Below, piece after piece: positions 20,832-34,369 of a DNA stretch of 64,000 bases. The stretch is from contig CP137873.1 of assembly GCA_034406715.1 (NCBI GenBank), forward strand, positions 959,226 to 1,023,225, written 5' to 3'. The notes under the pieces are model-generated. The model did no database searches. It had not been told where the DNA came from and saw only the letters and a list, made by a program, of their open reading frames with translations. The position numbers and the translations under genes were made by a program. Position 1 is the stretch's first letter. Every line of letters starts with the position of its first letter. This DNA is from Rhodotorula mucilaginosa. Its lineage: Eukaryota; Basidiomycota; Microbotryomycetes; Sporidiobolales; Sporidiobolaceae.

Positions 20832-22189
20832 ATGACCGCCGATAAGCTCCACCTTACGACTGCGCTCGTGTACGGCCACTTGCCCGAAGTGATCGATTCG
20901 CTCGAATCCATCTTCGACGAAGTCATCTTCTACGACATCCAACAGTTTGCGAGCGACATCGAGGACCAGCCGCAGCCGACCGACGAAGAACTCGCACGGA
21001 CCGATGTCTTTCTCGGCTTCCACATGCCGCCGAGGGTCAAGGACTGGAAGCAGACGCCCCGGTTGAAGCTGTTCCAGGGTTGCTCGGCTGGCTACACGCA
21101 CGTCACCGACTCGGACTACTACAAGAGCATCCCGAAAGACGCCGACGTCATCTTTGCGTCCGCTTCTGGGATCCATGTGTTGGTCGCTGCTCTCCTGGTC
21201 GTGTGTCGAAAGTTTGATTGACTCACCCCGCATGGATCCCTCTGCAGATCTACCATTGGCGAGCACGTTCTCGGCACCGTCCTCATGCTTACGCACAAGC
21301 TCAACTACCTCAACTACACGATGCACGCCGAGCAGCGATGGGTTCCGCACAAAGAACTCGGCGGGCAGTTCATCCGCGACCTGCCGACCATGAGCGTCGG
21401 AATCATCGGCTACGGACACATCGGTGCGTTTTTCGAGACGCGTTGATCTGCTCAGAACCGGCTTGCGAGCAGGAAGGCGCGGAAACAGAAACTGACCCGA
21501 GACCCTGCGCTCTCTCAGGCCGCGAGACCGCTCGTCTTTTCCACTCGTGCGGGTCCAAGATCTACGCGCTGACCCGGAACGGTCAGCCGACGCCCGAGAG
21601 CGGCTACATCATCCACGGCACGGGCGACCCTTCGGGCAGTCTCCCCGAGCAGTACTTTGCGACCTCGTCGCGCTCGTCGACCCTCTCGTTCTTTTCGGCG
21701 TGCGACGTCGTCGTCAATACTTTGCCGGACAGCGAGCACACGCGTGGATTCATTGGCGAGGCGGAACTCGAGGCGATGAAGGGCGATGCCATTTATGTCA
21801 ATATCGGACGCGGGACGACCACCAATCAGGAGGCGCTCGTCAAGGCTTTGCAGGCCAAGCCGAAGGACGGCGAGGAAGAGGGCGCGACCGGCACGCTGCG
21901 GATCGGAGGAGCCAGTCTCGAGTGCGTTTGCCCCCCCGCGTTCGATGCAACCTCCGACCGCCGAGCAAAAAGGACTGACCCTTTCCCCCGCAGCGTGACC
22001 ACCCCCGAACCGCTCCCTTCGCCTCACCCCCTCTATACTTTGCCGAACGTCGTGCTGACGCCGCACATGTCTGGACTCTCGCGGCTGTACGGAACCCGGT
22101 GCGGCGACTTGCTCGAGAAGAATGTCCAGCGGTTGCGGCAGGGTAAAGGCGCTTTGAACGCGTTCCGCGGGCGCGGCGAAGACGACTAG
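20832..22189 (+). CDS. D-isomer-specific 2-hydroxyacid dehydrogenase
   Basis: Predicted 373 aa. NAD(P)-dependent reduction of 2-ketoacids or oxidation of D-2-hydroxyacids; the exact substrate cannot be told from sequence. Seen: the N-terminal catalytic half with KLFQGCSAGYTHVT, the nucleotide-binding loop GIIGYGHIG, the Arg in NIGRGTTTNQEAL, and the catalytic His in TPHMSG. The family's Glu is probably in the region rich in EPLPSPHPL. Introns: 21179-21247 (donor GTTGGT), 21424-21518 and 21922-21993; the sum is divisible by three. It resembles the formate-dehydrogenase-like branch of hydroxyacid dehydrogenases found in fungi. No targeting signal is visible. Confidence 0.9.
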
Positions 22190-22421
22190 ACTTTGTAGAA
22201 ACAAAAAAGATCATTCTTTAACTTTCGGATGTATATCTGTTTTGGCTCGCTCAGATTTCCACAGCGGTCGGGGCGGGTTCCCTGAAAGAGACGGCTGACA
22301 TTGGCTGACATTATTCAAGTCTTTCAATTTCCTGGAAGAGGTTTACTACATTTCGGATCGCGCTCGCTTGTGAGTGCGAGTGGTGTAACTGAGACAATAC
22401 AGGGGGGGTTGTTGAGGGTCC

Positions 22422-24291
22422 CTAGGCACAGGTGAGGGATTGGTCGCCGCCGGGTCCTTTGGCCTGCAGCGAGTCGTCAAAGGCCGGTTGGGTGACAGTC
22501 GAATTGCCGGCACCGGAGCAGCCAAAGATAGTCTACGTTGGAAGTATATCAAAAATGCATCAGCACCGTTTGAAAAGTTGTGCGAGATCGACAGTCGCCC
22601 GAATCGGAACGCACCGGCAAACCACCGAGAAGCTGGTTCTGCAGACCAGTTAAAAGGGTGGACACGCCATCGACAAGCGGAACGCCGAGTGTAGCTGGAC
22701 TCTGACTCGACAGGAGCTGGTACAACTGGCAGCCGATCTCGTTCGTGTTGCCCGAAGCGATGATGCTCGAGAGCGGGCTCGGAAGGGTGTTGCCGGCGGC
22801 GAGTGTGCCCGGCGCGTTGGCGACGACGTTGGCGATCCCGTACGGGGTCGCGCGACGGTACCAGTTGTCGGGGATCTGCTCCGGGACGGCGCAGATAGTG
22901 CCGTCATCGTTGATCTTGAAACCCATCAACGGCGCAATGTTCTGGAGCGTCGCTTTTCCGCCTGCACCGTAGGTGCCGTTGCTGAAAAACTCGGGGACTG
23001 TCGGCGAGGCCGAGTTAGCAGTGCTGACAGATGAGAGACGACCGAGTCCCACTCACTGATAGGGTACGCGGCGAGCTGCGCAGAGTGAAAAGAAGATAAT
23101 CAGTTTTCGCCCGCCTTGGACCGCTCCGGAGCGAGCGCGACTCACGATAACGACCAGCGTCGGACCGTTTGCATAGTACTTCGGGTTGTTCTGGATCGAG
23201 AGTTGGCTGTTCTGACCGAACAAGGCGTTGAGGGTCGGGGTGTCAAAGTTGCCACCGTTCTGTTTGGCGAGCGCGAGCAGGCGGCGGAAGCGGTCCGGCT
23301 GCTGGCTGTGGTTGTCTCCGTTGTCGAGGTAGAAGCTGCGGATTATAGGCGTGTCAGATCGACTTGGGAAGACAGTAAGTCGGGAAAAGAGGCTTACTCG
23401 TTGCGAGTCGGCGAGCTGTCTCCCTCGCAGCGCGAATGGGCGTCCAAGCCGAATTGACGACTGACACTCTTGGAGCCGATTCCAGAACCCGAGTAGGTCC
23501 TATCGTCCTCGCCGCCGACTGCGAATGCGCAAATGTTCAAATCGTCAGCGAAGGAGTTTACGAGCAAGGACGGCGCACGAAAAAAAGAAGGGGGATCGCG
23601 CTCACTCGAGAAAGTCTGCGTCTGAAGGTTACCGCCATAGGTCACGGCAATGAAGCAGAGCAGGCCCGAGAGGTCCTCGCCCATGTTGAAGACTTGCTTG
23701 GTCGCCGAGATGACCTGCTGCGCCGTGACGATTCCGTTCCGGGGCAAGTAGCCGTGGTTCGCGAGGGCGTTCAAACCCGGGCAGACGCCTCGTTGGCTGC
23801 AGTCGGGCGTGCGGAGAAAACGTCAGAGCGGGAAGGAGCAGGGAAGAAGATCGCACGCATGAAGAGAGAGGTAGGAAGGCTCACTCGGTCGGACCGGGAG
23901 CTTGGAACGGGTGGTTCACGTCCGGGAAGCGATTGCTCGCGTCGACGTTGGAAGCGCCTCCGGTAGCGAGTCCGTTGACGAGGTTACCGAGCGCGCCAGT
24001 GACGCCCGAAATGACTCCGCCGGCGGTACTGCCGACGCCCGTCACGAGGCCGCCCAGGACGCCACCGAGGAGGGCGCGCTCTTCGAGCTTCTCGGCGCGC
24101 CTGTGCAGCATCTCGTCGTAGGCTGCCGTTTGGAGATTGATCGCACGTGAGTCAGTTTTGAACTGGATGCCGCAACGGGAGACGACAAGTTGCCACTCAC
24201 CGCGTTCCGCACCCGGACCTGCCATCCATGGGTACGCGCTCGACTGCAGAGCCTGCGCTAGCACGAGGAGCGAGAGAATACCGAGCTTCAT
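22422..24291 (-). CDS. Secreted heme-thiolate peroxygenase (UPO/chloroperoxidase family)
   Basis: Predicted 447 aa from eight exons. Unspecific peroxygenases use H2O2 to oxyfunctionalise organic substrates outside the cell. An N-terminal signal peptide (MKLGILSLLVLAQALQSSA) is followed by a Gly-rich hydrophobic stretch and then the Peroxidase_2 domain. The heme-thiolate Cys is in GVCPGLNALANHGYLPRNG (the usual PCP motif with Pro replaced by Val), and the acid-base/Mg region appears as SRCEGDSSPTRN. A second conserved part, ending in a Cys-containing tail, completes the domain. Introns: 24123-24200, 23797-23884, 23519-23605, 23336-23397, 23076-23145, 22998-23056, 22533-22614; one exon is only 19 nt. 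The total is divisible by three. Start at the ATG that begins the signal peptide. Confidence 0.9.
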
Positions 24292-25111
24292 CTTTGGTAG
24301 CACAGTTTAATTTCCTCTCTTGAGAGAGAGAGTCGAGCGAGAAAGCACGAGCGGGTGGATAACAGCTTGTCGACGGGGACCCTCGTGTGGGGCCAGCGAG
24401 CGACGCCAAATCAGGGCGCGGACATTTCCTGCACGCTCTCGCCGGAGAAGAAGCTGCAGATGCAGCTCATGAGTGCAAGCACACGCGCTGCAGTGAGTTC
24501 GTGCAGGGGCCGCATGCGCTAACGCGAAGCGATCGACGAGGTACCCTTCAAGGCACGTACGCATTAATGAATTCATACTGGCATATTGATATGAAGCCCC
24601 CCCGTCACCTGACCTTCTCAAAAACGGCGAGTGGACCGATTCTTGCGTTCGGTGTCACAGAAATAGCATATTGTACGCGGACTCGGCTCGATCACCGTGT
24701 CTGAGCCGCGAACACGAAGCTGTGGAAGGTTCTCCGTGCTGTAGCGCTAGTATAGTATGTATTCGGTGGGCGAAGACGAGAGGCCGCTGCGGTCAGGTTC
24801 CAGGAAGATCAGCAAGAGCGGTGAAAAGCATCGGGTGACGTGGTGAAGAGACAAAAGACCGTACAGTAGCGCGTTCACGAGAAGCGAACGATCGCGTGCG
24901 CTTGAGTACAGATCTCGCCGATCGATTCCAGGTAGCGAACGTCCGCGGGAGACGGTGTCCGGCGCCAGCGAGCTGGAAGTAGAGTTGCGAATACGCGGCG
25001 CCTGTACGCCCACCAAAGCGTAGTGGAAAGGGAGTGCGACCGACAAAGATAGAGTGCCTCAATTCGAAAAGAGAGAGAGAGAGACGATCTCCGCCCGGTG
25101 AGGCCGATGCG
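24292..25111 (-). promoter_or_regulatory. Upstream region of the peroxygenase gene
   Basis: 820 bp with no supported gene, also containing the 3' flank of the acyltransferase gene. An AT-rich island at about 24560-24600, unusual in this GC-rich DNA, contains the 10-base palindrome ATGAATTCAT (24567-24576). Confidence 0.4.
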
Positions 25112-26811
25112 CTACAAGTCCGTCTTGCCGATCGACTGGACCTGCCCATCACCTGCGAGTCGGACGAACACCCAGAGGAGGATAGATACGATACTGGCGA
25201 GGATATCCCGGCGGCGAGTCCACAGCAGATATGCGACGAGGAAGGGCCAGCCGAATTGGAACGCGGCGGGGATTTCCCAACTCGGTTGACGGAGCGAGAC
25301 GGGCCAGCGGTACTCGCCTCGTCGCTCTTCGTCATCGCTGTCGTCGTCGTCGTCGTCGCTGCTGGCGTGGATTCCGTGACTGCGTGTCGCACTAGTTGCG
25401 CCGTTGCCGCCGCTCCCGTTCCCGCGCTCGCCTCGCTTCCCGACACCGACACCGACACCACCAGCAACGAAGGTCCCTCGAGTCCTGAACTGCTCCAACA
25501 GGGCGTCCTTTTCCGCCCATCGATCATACAACCACCGCTCAAACGCGCGCTTCTCGTCCTCAGTCCCTTCTCCGTCGGCGGCGTCGACGGCGTCGAGTTC
25601 CCCGAGCGGGATCTCGGACAAGCTGAATGCCCGGATGTGCATGTGCAGCTCGGGAGGTGCGATGTGCGAGAGGAGTACGGAAGGGAGGGTGTAGAAATCA
25701 GAGGCGTAGATCGGGGAGGCGGAAGTGGAGGGCGAGGAGCGAGGGAGCGGATAGCCGACGGTGATGTCGACTAGGCGGAGGGAAGGCGTGGTTCGCGCGA
25801 GTTGGCGGAGTCTACGGCGTTTTCTCTCGGGGGTCAGTTGATGAGCGCAATTGCGGCGATAGTCTCGGAATGATCTCACGCGAAAAAGAGGCCGGTCGAT
25901 CGCGGCAGGAGGAGGTGTTTAAAGTCGGCGACTGTGTGGAGAGAGAGAGAGATGGCCATCTCAGCCTGTTGCCGCTCACGCTGGTGTCCCCAATTACAAT
26001 CCACTCACTCTGGGTCTTGTCCGCGTACTTTTTCGAGATGCCGCGCGTGTTGGCCGTGACGATGGTCCCTTCGGGGAACAGCAGCAGCGCCATCGGTTCC
26101 CCAATCCGGGCATTCTCTCGCGCAATCTCGTCGAGCTGCCTCGCCAACGGTTCTTTGTCGGTCGCCCACTTGCGCGCCATAAAAATGAAGCCAAAGAGTT
26201 GACATGCCGAGCCGACGATGGGGATCCGCCGGAGCGAGTTTTTGAGGCTGATGAAGAGCGAGGCCGAGTGATCCCCGTCGCGCGAGAGGTAGGCCAGGAT
26301 CCAGAGGTAGATCCAGTCTGTCAGGGTCGTGTGGTTCGAGATCTGGAGAGGGCGAAGCGGGACAGCTTTTTTTTAGCAAGTGATCCTCGGGGCGGAAGAG
26401 CCAGCGCGGGCGGCAACGCACCCAGAGAGCCTTTTCGGGCAGCTTCAAGCTGACGAGCTTCCCGTCCGTGTCGCGTTCGATCCAGTCCTCCCCTTGGTCA
26501 TGGCCTCGACCCGCACTGAGGACGAGTTCGGTCGGCGAGAACCACCTGACGATCAAGACGAGTAGCCTCCCGAACGCTCGTTTGCCGAGTTGGCGGTACG
26601 TGCGTCGTGTTCGGATCGACCCATAGTACAGCGGGTACAGCAACACGAGCAGCAAGACGGTCGCGAGGATGCCGACGTCAAACACGACGATGAATCCGAC
26701 GGTGAGCGGTAACGTCACCGTCAGGAGCGAAGCGAGGCTTAGCGGCGGGCGCTGTGACACGGGCAGCGACCAGAGTGGCGGTTGCTGCTTCCCAAGCCCT
26801 CGGCTCGCCAT
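25112..26811 (-). CDS. 1-acylglycerol-phosphate / lysophospholipid acyltransferase (LPLAT)
   Basis: Predicted 491 aa. Transfers an acyl group to a lysophospholipid at a membrane, probably the ER. Membrane segments are visible at about residues 23-65 and again near the C-terminus (WPFLVAYLLW, ILASIVSILLWVFV). The acyltransferase motifs are NHTTLTDW (about 133-140) and FPEGT (about 219-223). Architecture and spacing are closest to the LCLAT1/AGPAT branch, which includes yeast Cst26/Psi1, an enzyme that remodels phosphatidylinositol with stearate. A long Asp/Gly-rich loop sits between the catalytic part and the last helices. Introns: 26343-26421, 25932-26008, 25812-25879; the total is divisible by three. 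The precise substrate is not determinable here. Confidence 0.88.
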
Positions 26812-27191
26812 CCTGCGGCCAGGATTCGCTGATCCGGGTTTGTTACGGGTCGACGCAAACCCGGAATTCCGGCTTTTTCGCTCGTCGACGACGCACGCTT
26901 CAACGCAGCGAGGCGAGAAAATTCAACACCGGGAATGTATAGCGACCCGCGCTCTACCCTCCGAATCAATCCGAGTGGCAAGGATCGCGGCGAATCGTCG
27001 AAAGAGCCCTGCGGTTCTAAGTTTAAACAGCTTTGCATTTCTTGCACGTACGCAAGGGAGTTGATGATGACGGAAGACTGTGTGTATGTGTGCAGGGGTG
27101 TACGACCTTTTGTTGTTCGGAAGGGGGGGTTCTTAGATCCGGGAAAACTAGACACAAGAGAGAGAGAGAGAGGAGGTTCGGTCTTTCGCGT
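26812..27191. other. Intergenic spacer between LPLAT and TPI1
   Basis: 380 bp holding the LPLAT promoter and the TPI1 3' flank. A GA-rich run lies at about 27160-27174. No gene seen. Confidence 0.5.
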
Positions 27192-28956
<1,765 letters not shown>

Positions 28957-29957
28957 GATTTGGATCTAGTCTGCAGGCGTGGCGCGGCGAGGCTGATTGC
29001 GACGAGACGAGAGCCGAGACGTGAGATCGATGACGGCGACGACGAGAGAAGACGACGTAGGCGGGAGGGCGGCAGGGCATGCGGGCACATCAAGGATCAG
29101 CCTTTGGAGTATCTAACTAGCTGTATGACTCTGCTTGCACTCACGTATATGAGGATGCAGCGTCACGAGGTTCGGATCAGGTCGGAGAGCGGAAACGAGT
29201 GACGACGACGGCGGCATAGCAAGGGCGGGCATGAGCATAGCGAGCACACAGGGCGGGTCAGCTCATCTCGGCGCACTTCCTCATTACCCATCTACCGCTA
29301 TACTCACGTTTCCGTGTGAATGGGTGAGCAAGCAGTCGAAACCGCGGCCAACTCTTCGTCTGCTGTCGACCGGCGAGAGAAAAGATTTTCCCCTCTCTTC
29401 GGTCCACCCTCGAATTACAGTGCACGAGCTCTCTTACCGATTGAACAGCCCGTCTCAGCTCGATCTAGCTTGTCCGAGTCGACCGCGGAAATCCTGGCAG
29501 TGTGGCTCGTCCAAGTCCGACGGCCTGATCCCTCGGGCAAGTTTCTCTCCTCAGAACCCTTCCTTAGCATGGTCGCACTTTGTCCACCGAGAACTTTGTC
29601 TCGTAGAGGCATCCAGACGTGCAAACTGTTCACGAGAGATGCGATTGAGGAAGCGCGCCGCTGCGAAAGCGCTCCCTGCGTGTTCTCGCGGCTTTTTACC
29701 CTGTCCAGACGCGATCTGATCCAGCGCTCCCGTGACATTCCTGACTGTCACAACGGGCTCGGACTCGTGAACAAGGTCAGGGCGGTCTACATCAGCCCCG
29801 CCGAGCGGGAGTCCGGACCGCCGTCTACTCAGACTCCTTCGCCCTCATCTTTCGCTTTTTTCGCCACAACGAGATTCCCAACTCGAACGTCGCCGGACCC
29901 GTCCCGGACGCGACCGGATCAGCTGCGGTGGACTCGGTAGGGCTTGAAGCATCGACT
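28957..29957. promoter_or_regulatory. Divergent region between TPI1 and the NDT80-like gene
   Basis: About 1 kb. The part next to TPI1 is its promoter. The part after about 29753 is open in the frame of the NDT80-like protein and reads like protein (for example YSDSFALIFRFFRHNEIPNSN), so the downstream gene probably has an earlier exon there that lacks an identifiable ATG. I could not place its splice sites. Confidence 0.45.
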
Positions 29958-31816
29958 ATGACCCCGCCAGCTCCGCCAGTCGAGTCGACGGACGGCAGGT
30001 CGAGCCAAGAACCGGCAGAGTCGGTGTTCGACTGGGCGGACAGGCTCCTCGCGCAATTCCCTCCGGAGGTCTATGAGGGAACGGTACGATCATCGCAGTC
30101 TAGCCTGTGCGACCTCGCTTTCTCCGTCCCACCGCGCGGGAACATTGGGCGTCCGGAAGCAACGGGTGGCGAGCCTGGAATCCAAAGAGGCTTTCATCGA
30201 CTTTGCGATCCTCCGGACCTGATCACCGCAGAGATGTGAGTAGCATTGTATGCTGCAAGCTACCAGCACTGCCTCTACTACTAACCAGGTGACCCTTGTC
30301 CTCGTAGCGCGTCGCCTGCGTTATTTTCCGACGCCCCGCATCCGTCTTTCCCCATTTTCCTGCCTTCCTACAATTGGTCGACATCGACGTCGTCCCCTTG
30401 TACACCGGTCGTCTGGGAGCCAGACCTCGCTGCGACGGCGTTCGCTACCCCGCCGCCGCTGCCGCGGGACACCTGCGAAGTTCCGTCGATGAAACGCACA
30501 AAAATCTACACTCTCCGCCCCTCCCACGCCGGCGACCGGAGCAGCTCCTCGGCGCTTCCTCCTCCTCCTCCTCACTTAGACGCCATAAGGACGTCGGTCG
30601 ATCCAGCCGCTCAGGCGGGAGGCTCGATCTCGGTCGAAGGAACGCCGGCAAGAGGCGAACTTGAGAAGGTCCAGCCTAAGCACGGCTCGACGGGGGTCCG
30701 GACGTGGTTCCCTTCCTTCCCTGGCGCCATAGCGGTCACCGAAGCGCGCCATCACTCGCAACGACAGCTCAGTCCGACTTTCCCATGCGTCGGGGAAGCG
30801 GCGGCCGTGCGAAGCGGGGCTGCTGAACGCGCGACGACGCCGAAACCGCTGGCTATACTCTCGCGGTACGCGCTGGACTCGACTGGTCCGATAGTACTGG
30901 TGACCGAAGAGTCGTTCTTCACCCCGTGGAGCAACGGCGAAGCGAGTTTGCTCACCCTCGACGGGCGGTACGGGTGCGCACGTGTTTCTTTTCCCGACCG
31001 GGAGGGACAGACCCTCTCTGAGTCAGTGAAGCTAATCCGAGACCCGCCCATCCTGACTCCGGTCTGACCAGGGTGCCCTTCTCGGCCACGATCGGCGGGC
31101 CGCCCAACTTTTCGTACGACCACCATGTCGGTTCGTGGGTCACGTACCGGCTCTCGCAGATCTCGCTCGACGTCTCGTTCGGTCTGCCGGGCGACCTCGA
31201 TCTTACCCAACTCTGCACGACCACGAACGTCGTCCCGATCGAGCGGTTCGAGGTCGAGGTGACGAGCTGGTCGAATGCGGACAGGAATCGGAAAGTCGAT
31301 CTGCACCAGCTCGACAAGACTCGCGTCCTGAGTCGAGCCGTACCCCTCCGTCGTCAAGTCCTGCGCCCACGCCAGCCCAGCGAGGGCAGTGAGCTCGACC
31401 TCTCGTCCGTCCACACGACGAACGACTCGAACCTCCTCCTCCTCCTTTTGACGACCCACTTCCGGCGCGTTCACTACGCCCGCTCGACGCCCAACGACCA
31501 GCGCCACCACAGCGTGTGCGACTCGGCCGTCGTGTTGCGCGTCTCGGTCCTGGCGATCCATACGGACGCGAGCCAGTCGGTCCTGGGAGGGTGGACGAGC
31601 GCGCCGCACCTTGTGAGGGGGAGGAGTCGCGTCCAGTTCGGCGGCGGTGGCGACGGGACCTCCCCGGAAAAGTCACTGCAGTCGTCGATGTTGTCGTCGA
31701 AGAGACTCGCGGTGGGACCGGTGCGCGAGCGTGCCCGCAACGTCAAGGCGAAGAAGAAGAAGCGGTACCCGAGCGCCGAATTCATCGAGGATTCGGACGC
31801 CGAGGCGGGGTCTTGA
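29958..31816 (+). CDS. NDT80/PhoG-like DNA-binding transcription factor
   Basis: Predicted 562 aa from the first ATG in frame; probably incomplete at the N-terminus. Residues about 315-525 resemble the NDT80/PhoG DNA-binding domain: a Tyr/His-rich start (NFSYDHHVGSWVTYRL), a strand region ISLDVSFGLPGDLDL, the segment LLTTHFRRVHYARSTPNDQRHH corresponding to the family's FKRVxFxxATANNGKRR, and near the end HLVRGRSRVQFG, matching the family's VRGRSPxxF. The C-terminal tail is Lys-rich then acidic. Family members control meiosis, starvation and cell-death responses in ascomycetes; the role here is unknown. Introns: 30236-30307 and 30974-31071; the total is divisible by three. The first half is low complexity. 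Confidence 0.68.
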
Positions 31817-32119
31817 CGAATGTCGAACTACGGCAGCCGACGTACGACTCATCGCAGCTTGGAAGGTCGAGAAGAACGGCGTGGACGGTGGGCGCGCTAA
31901 AAGAGTTCTGCTTTGTTCGGGTTTGTGTTTCTCCGTCTCTGCCTTTTCCCGTTCATCACCGCGAGGACGTAAGAATGCAAAGGTAGTGCATGGCAATGAA
32001 AAAGATGATCTATATTGCGGGGCAAAACAAGAGTCAGCTTGTGCACACCGGGAAAGGATTGGCAAACTTGGGACGCACACGACAATCGATACCGACACCG
32101 GCCCAACTCGCCCCACAGT
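31817..32119. other. Convergent intergenic spacer
   Basis: 303 bp between the NDT80-like and UBX genes. Nothing beyond 3' flanking sequence is apparent. Confidence 0.55.
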
Positions 32120-34047
32120 CTACTCCTCCTCCTCTTCCTCTTCGCTCTCTTCCCCCTCCCGACTCGTCATGCTCATACGTCGCCGCGTCTCGAGCCCGTC
32201 CACCACCAAATTGACCGTCTTGCCCAATCCTCGGAACGCCTCGGCGACAGTGACGGTCTGATCACTTCTAGCGTGATGGTCGTGGTCGCTCAGGTGGGTG
32301 GTCGAAGGCGACGCGAGATGAGAAGGGAGCGGGATGACTTGACGCGGGAAGGTGGTCGCGAGGCGGAAGTGGTACCGCTGAACATAGTCCGCGGAAGGTG
32401 GCGGTGGTGGAGGGGCAGAGGGAACCGCACGAGCAGCAAGATCGGCTTCCCGTTCGAGTTCGCATTCCGTCCAGGCGTAGACTTCCTCGGTTGGAGCGTC
32501 GCCCGCGAACGTGCGCATCACGCGCTGGCCGTTCCCGAGTCGGACCGCGACCCGCACCGCTCCCTCCTCGGCAGGGGACGCCTCCCTGCTCGCCAAAAAC
32601 TCGCGCCTTTTGCGTTCGCGCCAGCCCCGTGCCCGTTCGGCCTCCCACTCCCTTTCGAGCCTCTCGACCCGCTCGCGCTCCTCGCGCTCGAGTCGCGCCC
32701 TCTCGGCCCTCTGGCGCTCTTCCTCGCGCCTCCGCACCGCCAACACTTTCTCCTCGTCCCTCCTTGCATTCTCAGCCACCCTCCGTTCTGCGTCCTCCCT
32801 CGCTCGACGGTCCGCTTCTCGCTGCGCCTTTTGGGCCACCAGCCGCGCGAGGAACGGTTTCACCCGCGGCAGGACGGCAGTTTGGACGTGGGCGTGCAGG
32901 GTCGTCGCCGTGAGCGGCGAGGTCGGCGAGTGTTCGAGGCGCGAGATGAGCCGCATCCGGGGCGAGGTGATTGGAGCCGTTGCCGGATTCGATGCGAGGC
33001 CGGGAGGTCCCGAGGGTTGCAACGCGATGAAAGCCACGAACGGCAGCGAGATGTACGAGAGCGTTTGGCCGACCTGGTACGCGTCCCGGTCGCTGACGTC
33101 TCCGCCCCAGACGACGATCCGTTCCTCGTCGACGAGGTCGTTGACCACTTCGCTGACGAGCACCTCGCGCTTGAACCGCTCGTCCCGCTCGTGTTCCTCG
33201 CTGGTCAACACGACCATGAGGATGCGCATCTCGTCCCTCGCAAAGCGGAGCGCTTCGTCGTAGCTGCCGATGTAGAACTCGGGGATTCGAGGACCGGTAC
33301 CGCCGCCGCCGCCGCCGCCGCCGCGCGTGTGATGACGACGAGACGTGAGACCGCTCGAGGAGGACGCCGCGGCCGAGGCGGAACCTGTGGCGGATTGCCC
33401 CCGCCGCGAGAGAGCCGTGACGCGTTCGACGCTCCGGACAAAGTTCTCGGCCGCCGCGGCGGGAGAGACGGTCGTTCTCGGTCTCGCGGCTCCGGCGAAC
33501 GGGTTCCGAGGTCGGAACGAGGCGGTCGACGAAGGGCGGAGTCGGAAAAGGCGCGCGAGAAAGACGACGATCGCGGCGCCGAGGTTGTACAGCAGGGCGG
33601 CCGGGTAGGCGAGGATCGCAAGCGGAAGTGCGAGGGCCTGCACGGGGAGAGTTTCGTTGAGTTTCGGCAGCGCCGTGGGAACGTGGTGAGGCCCGGAGTA
33701 GGGTGAGGGCTCACCTGACGGAGGTAGTACAGCCCGATCGCTCCCGTTCCGAGTCCTCCAGTCTGCTGCGGAGCGCGTCTCCTCGGTGAGCCGGCAGACA
33801 GCAGCGGCGGGTCGTGGTCGTGGTGGTTGTCGTCGTCGTCGTCGGCTTCCTCGGGCGCGTGCGTGTCCGGTGCGCCGTCGTACACGCGCGAGATGGCAGC
33901 CTGCACGTCCCAGCCCGACTCTTGGAGCGCTTGGAGGCTGTCGGCGCTGTGCGGGTCGCGGTTCGTCACTGCTGCAAACGTCTCGAGCGAGTTGCGTTGC
34001 GAGGCGTTCAGGGAACCGAGCAGCGCTTCCTCGTCCGACAGCGACAT
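32120..34047 (-). CDS. UBA-UAS-UBX protein, FAF2/UBXD8-Ubx2 type
   Basis: Predicted 616 aa. Proteins of this type sit in the ER or lipid-droplet membrane and recruit the Cdc48/p97 ATPase to ubiquitinated substrates in ER-associated degradation. Domains in order: an N-terminal UBA (about 8-58), a hydrophobic hairpin (about 112-142, ALALPLAILAYPAALLYNLG), a UAS thioredoxin-like region with FYIGSYDEALRFARDEMRILMVVLTS and VWGGDVSDRDAYQVG, a long charged coiled coil rich in Arg/Glu (about 370-445), and a UBX domain with the p97-binding Phe-Pro-Arg loop (TTFPRQ). It ends in a run of Glu. A single intron, 33638-33714, was found; the length is divisible by three. Poly-Gly is encoded by GCC repeats near 33300. 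Confidence 0.93.
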
Positions 34048-34369
34048 CGCGGCTGTGTCTTAACCCCTGTGCGCAGCTCTCCGTACGCGTCTTGTGGAGT
34101 GTCGAAAGCCAAAAGGTGGAGCGTCATCTCGCCTGCAGCCTCTTCGGAAAACATCGAGACGGCTTCGCGAGTGCGAGGAATAAGATATAATTACGGGATG
34201 AGTACAACAGCGCCTATAGGTTGTTGAGAAGGGGAGTCTACTTTAGGCGAGTTCAATAATCTTAGAGCGCCCTCATCCAGACGACTCGCAGTCGACCAGC
34301 GACGAGTCGAGTCAAAGTGCGAGGGGTGGGATACATTGGCCGTGTATATGGTGTGTGAAGCCAGCGAGT
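34048..34369. other. Intergenic spacer upstream of the UBX gene
   Basis: 322 bp between tandem minus-strand genes; includes the UBX promoter and the GH105-like 3' flank. No RNA gene was identified. Confidence 0.5.

Noticed and set aside
29320-29940. A 206-codon plus-strand open frame upstream of the NDT80-like gene
   Set aside because: No motif; other frames on both strands are also open here, and the downstream gene's own frame differs from it.
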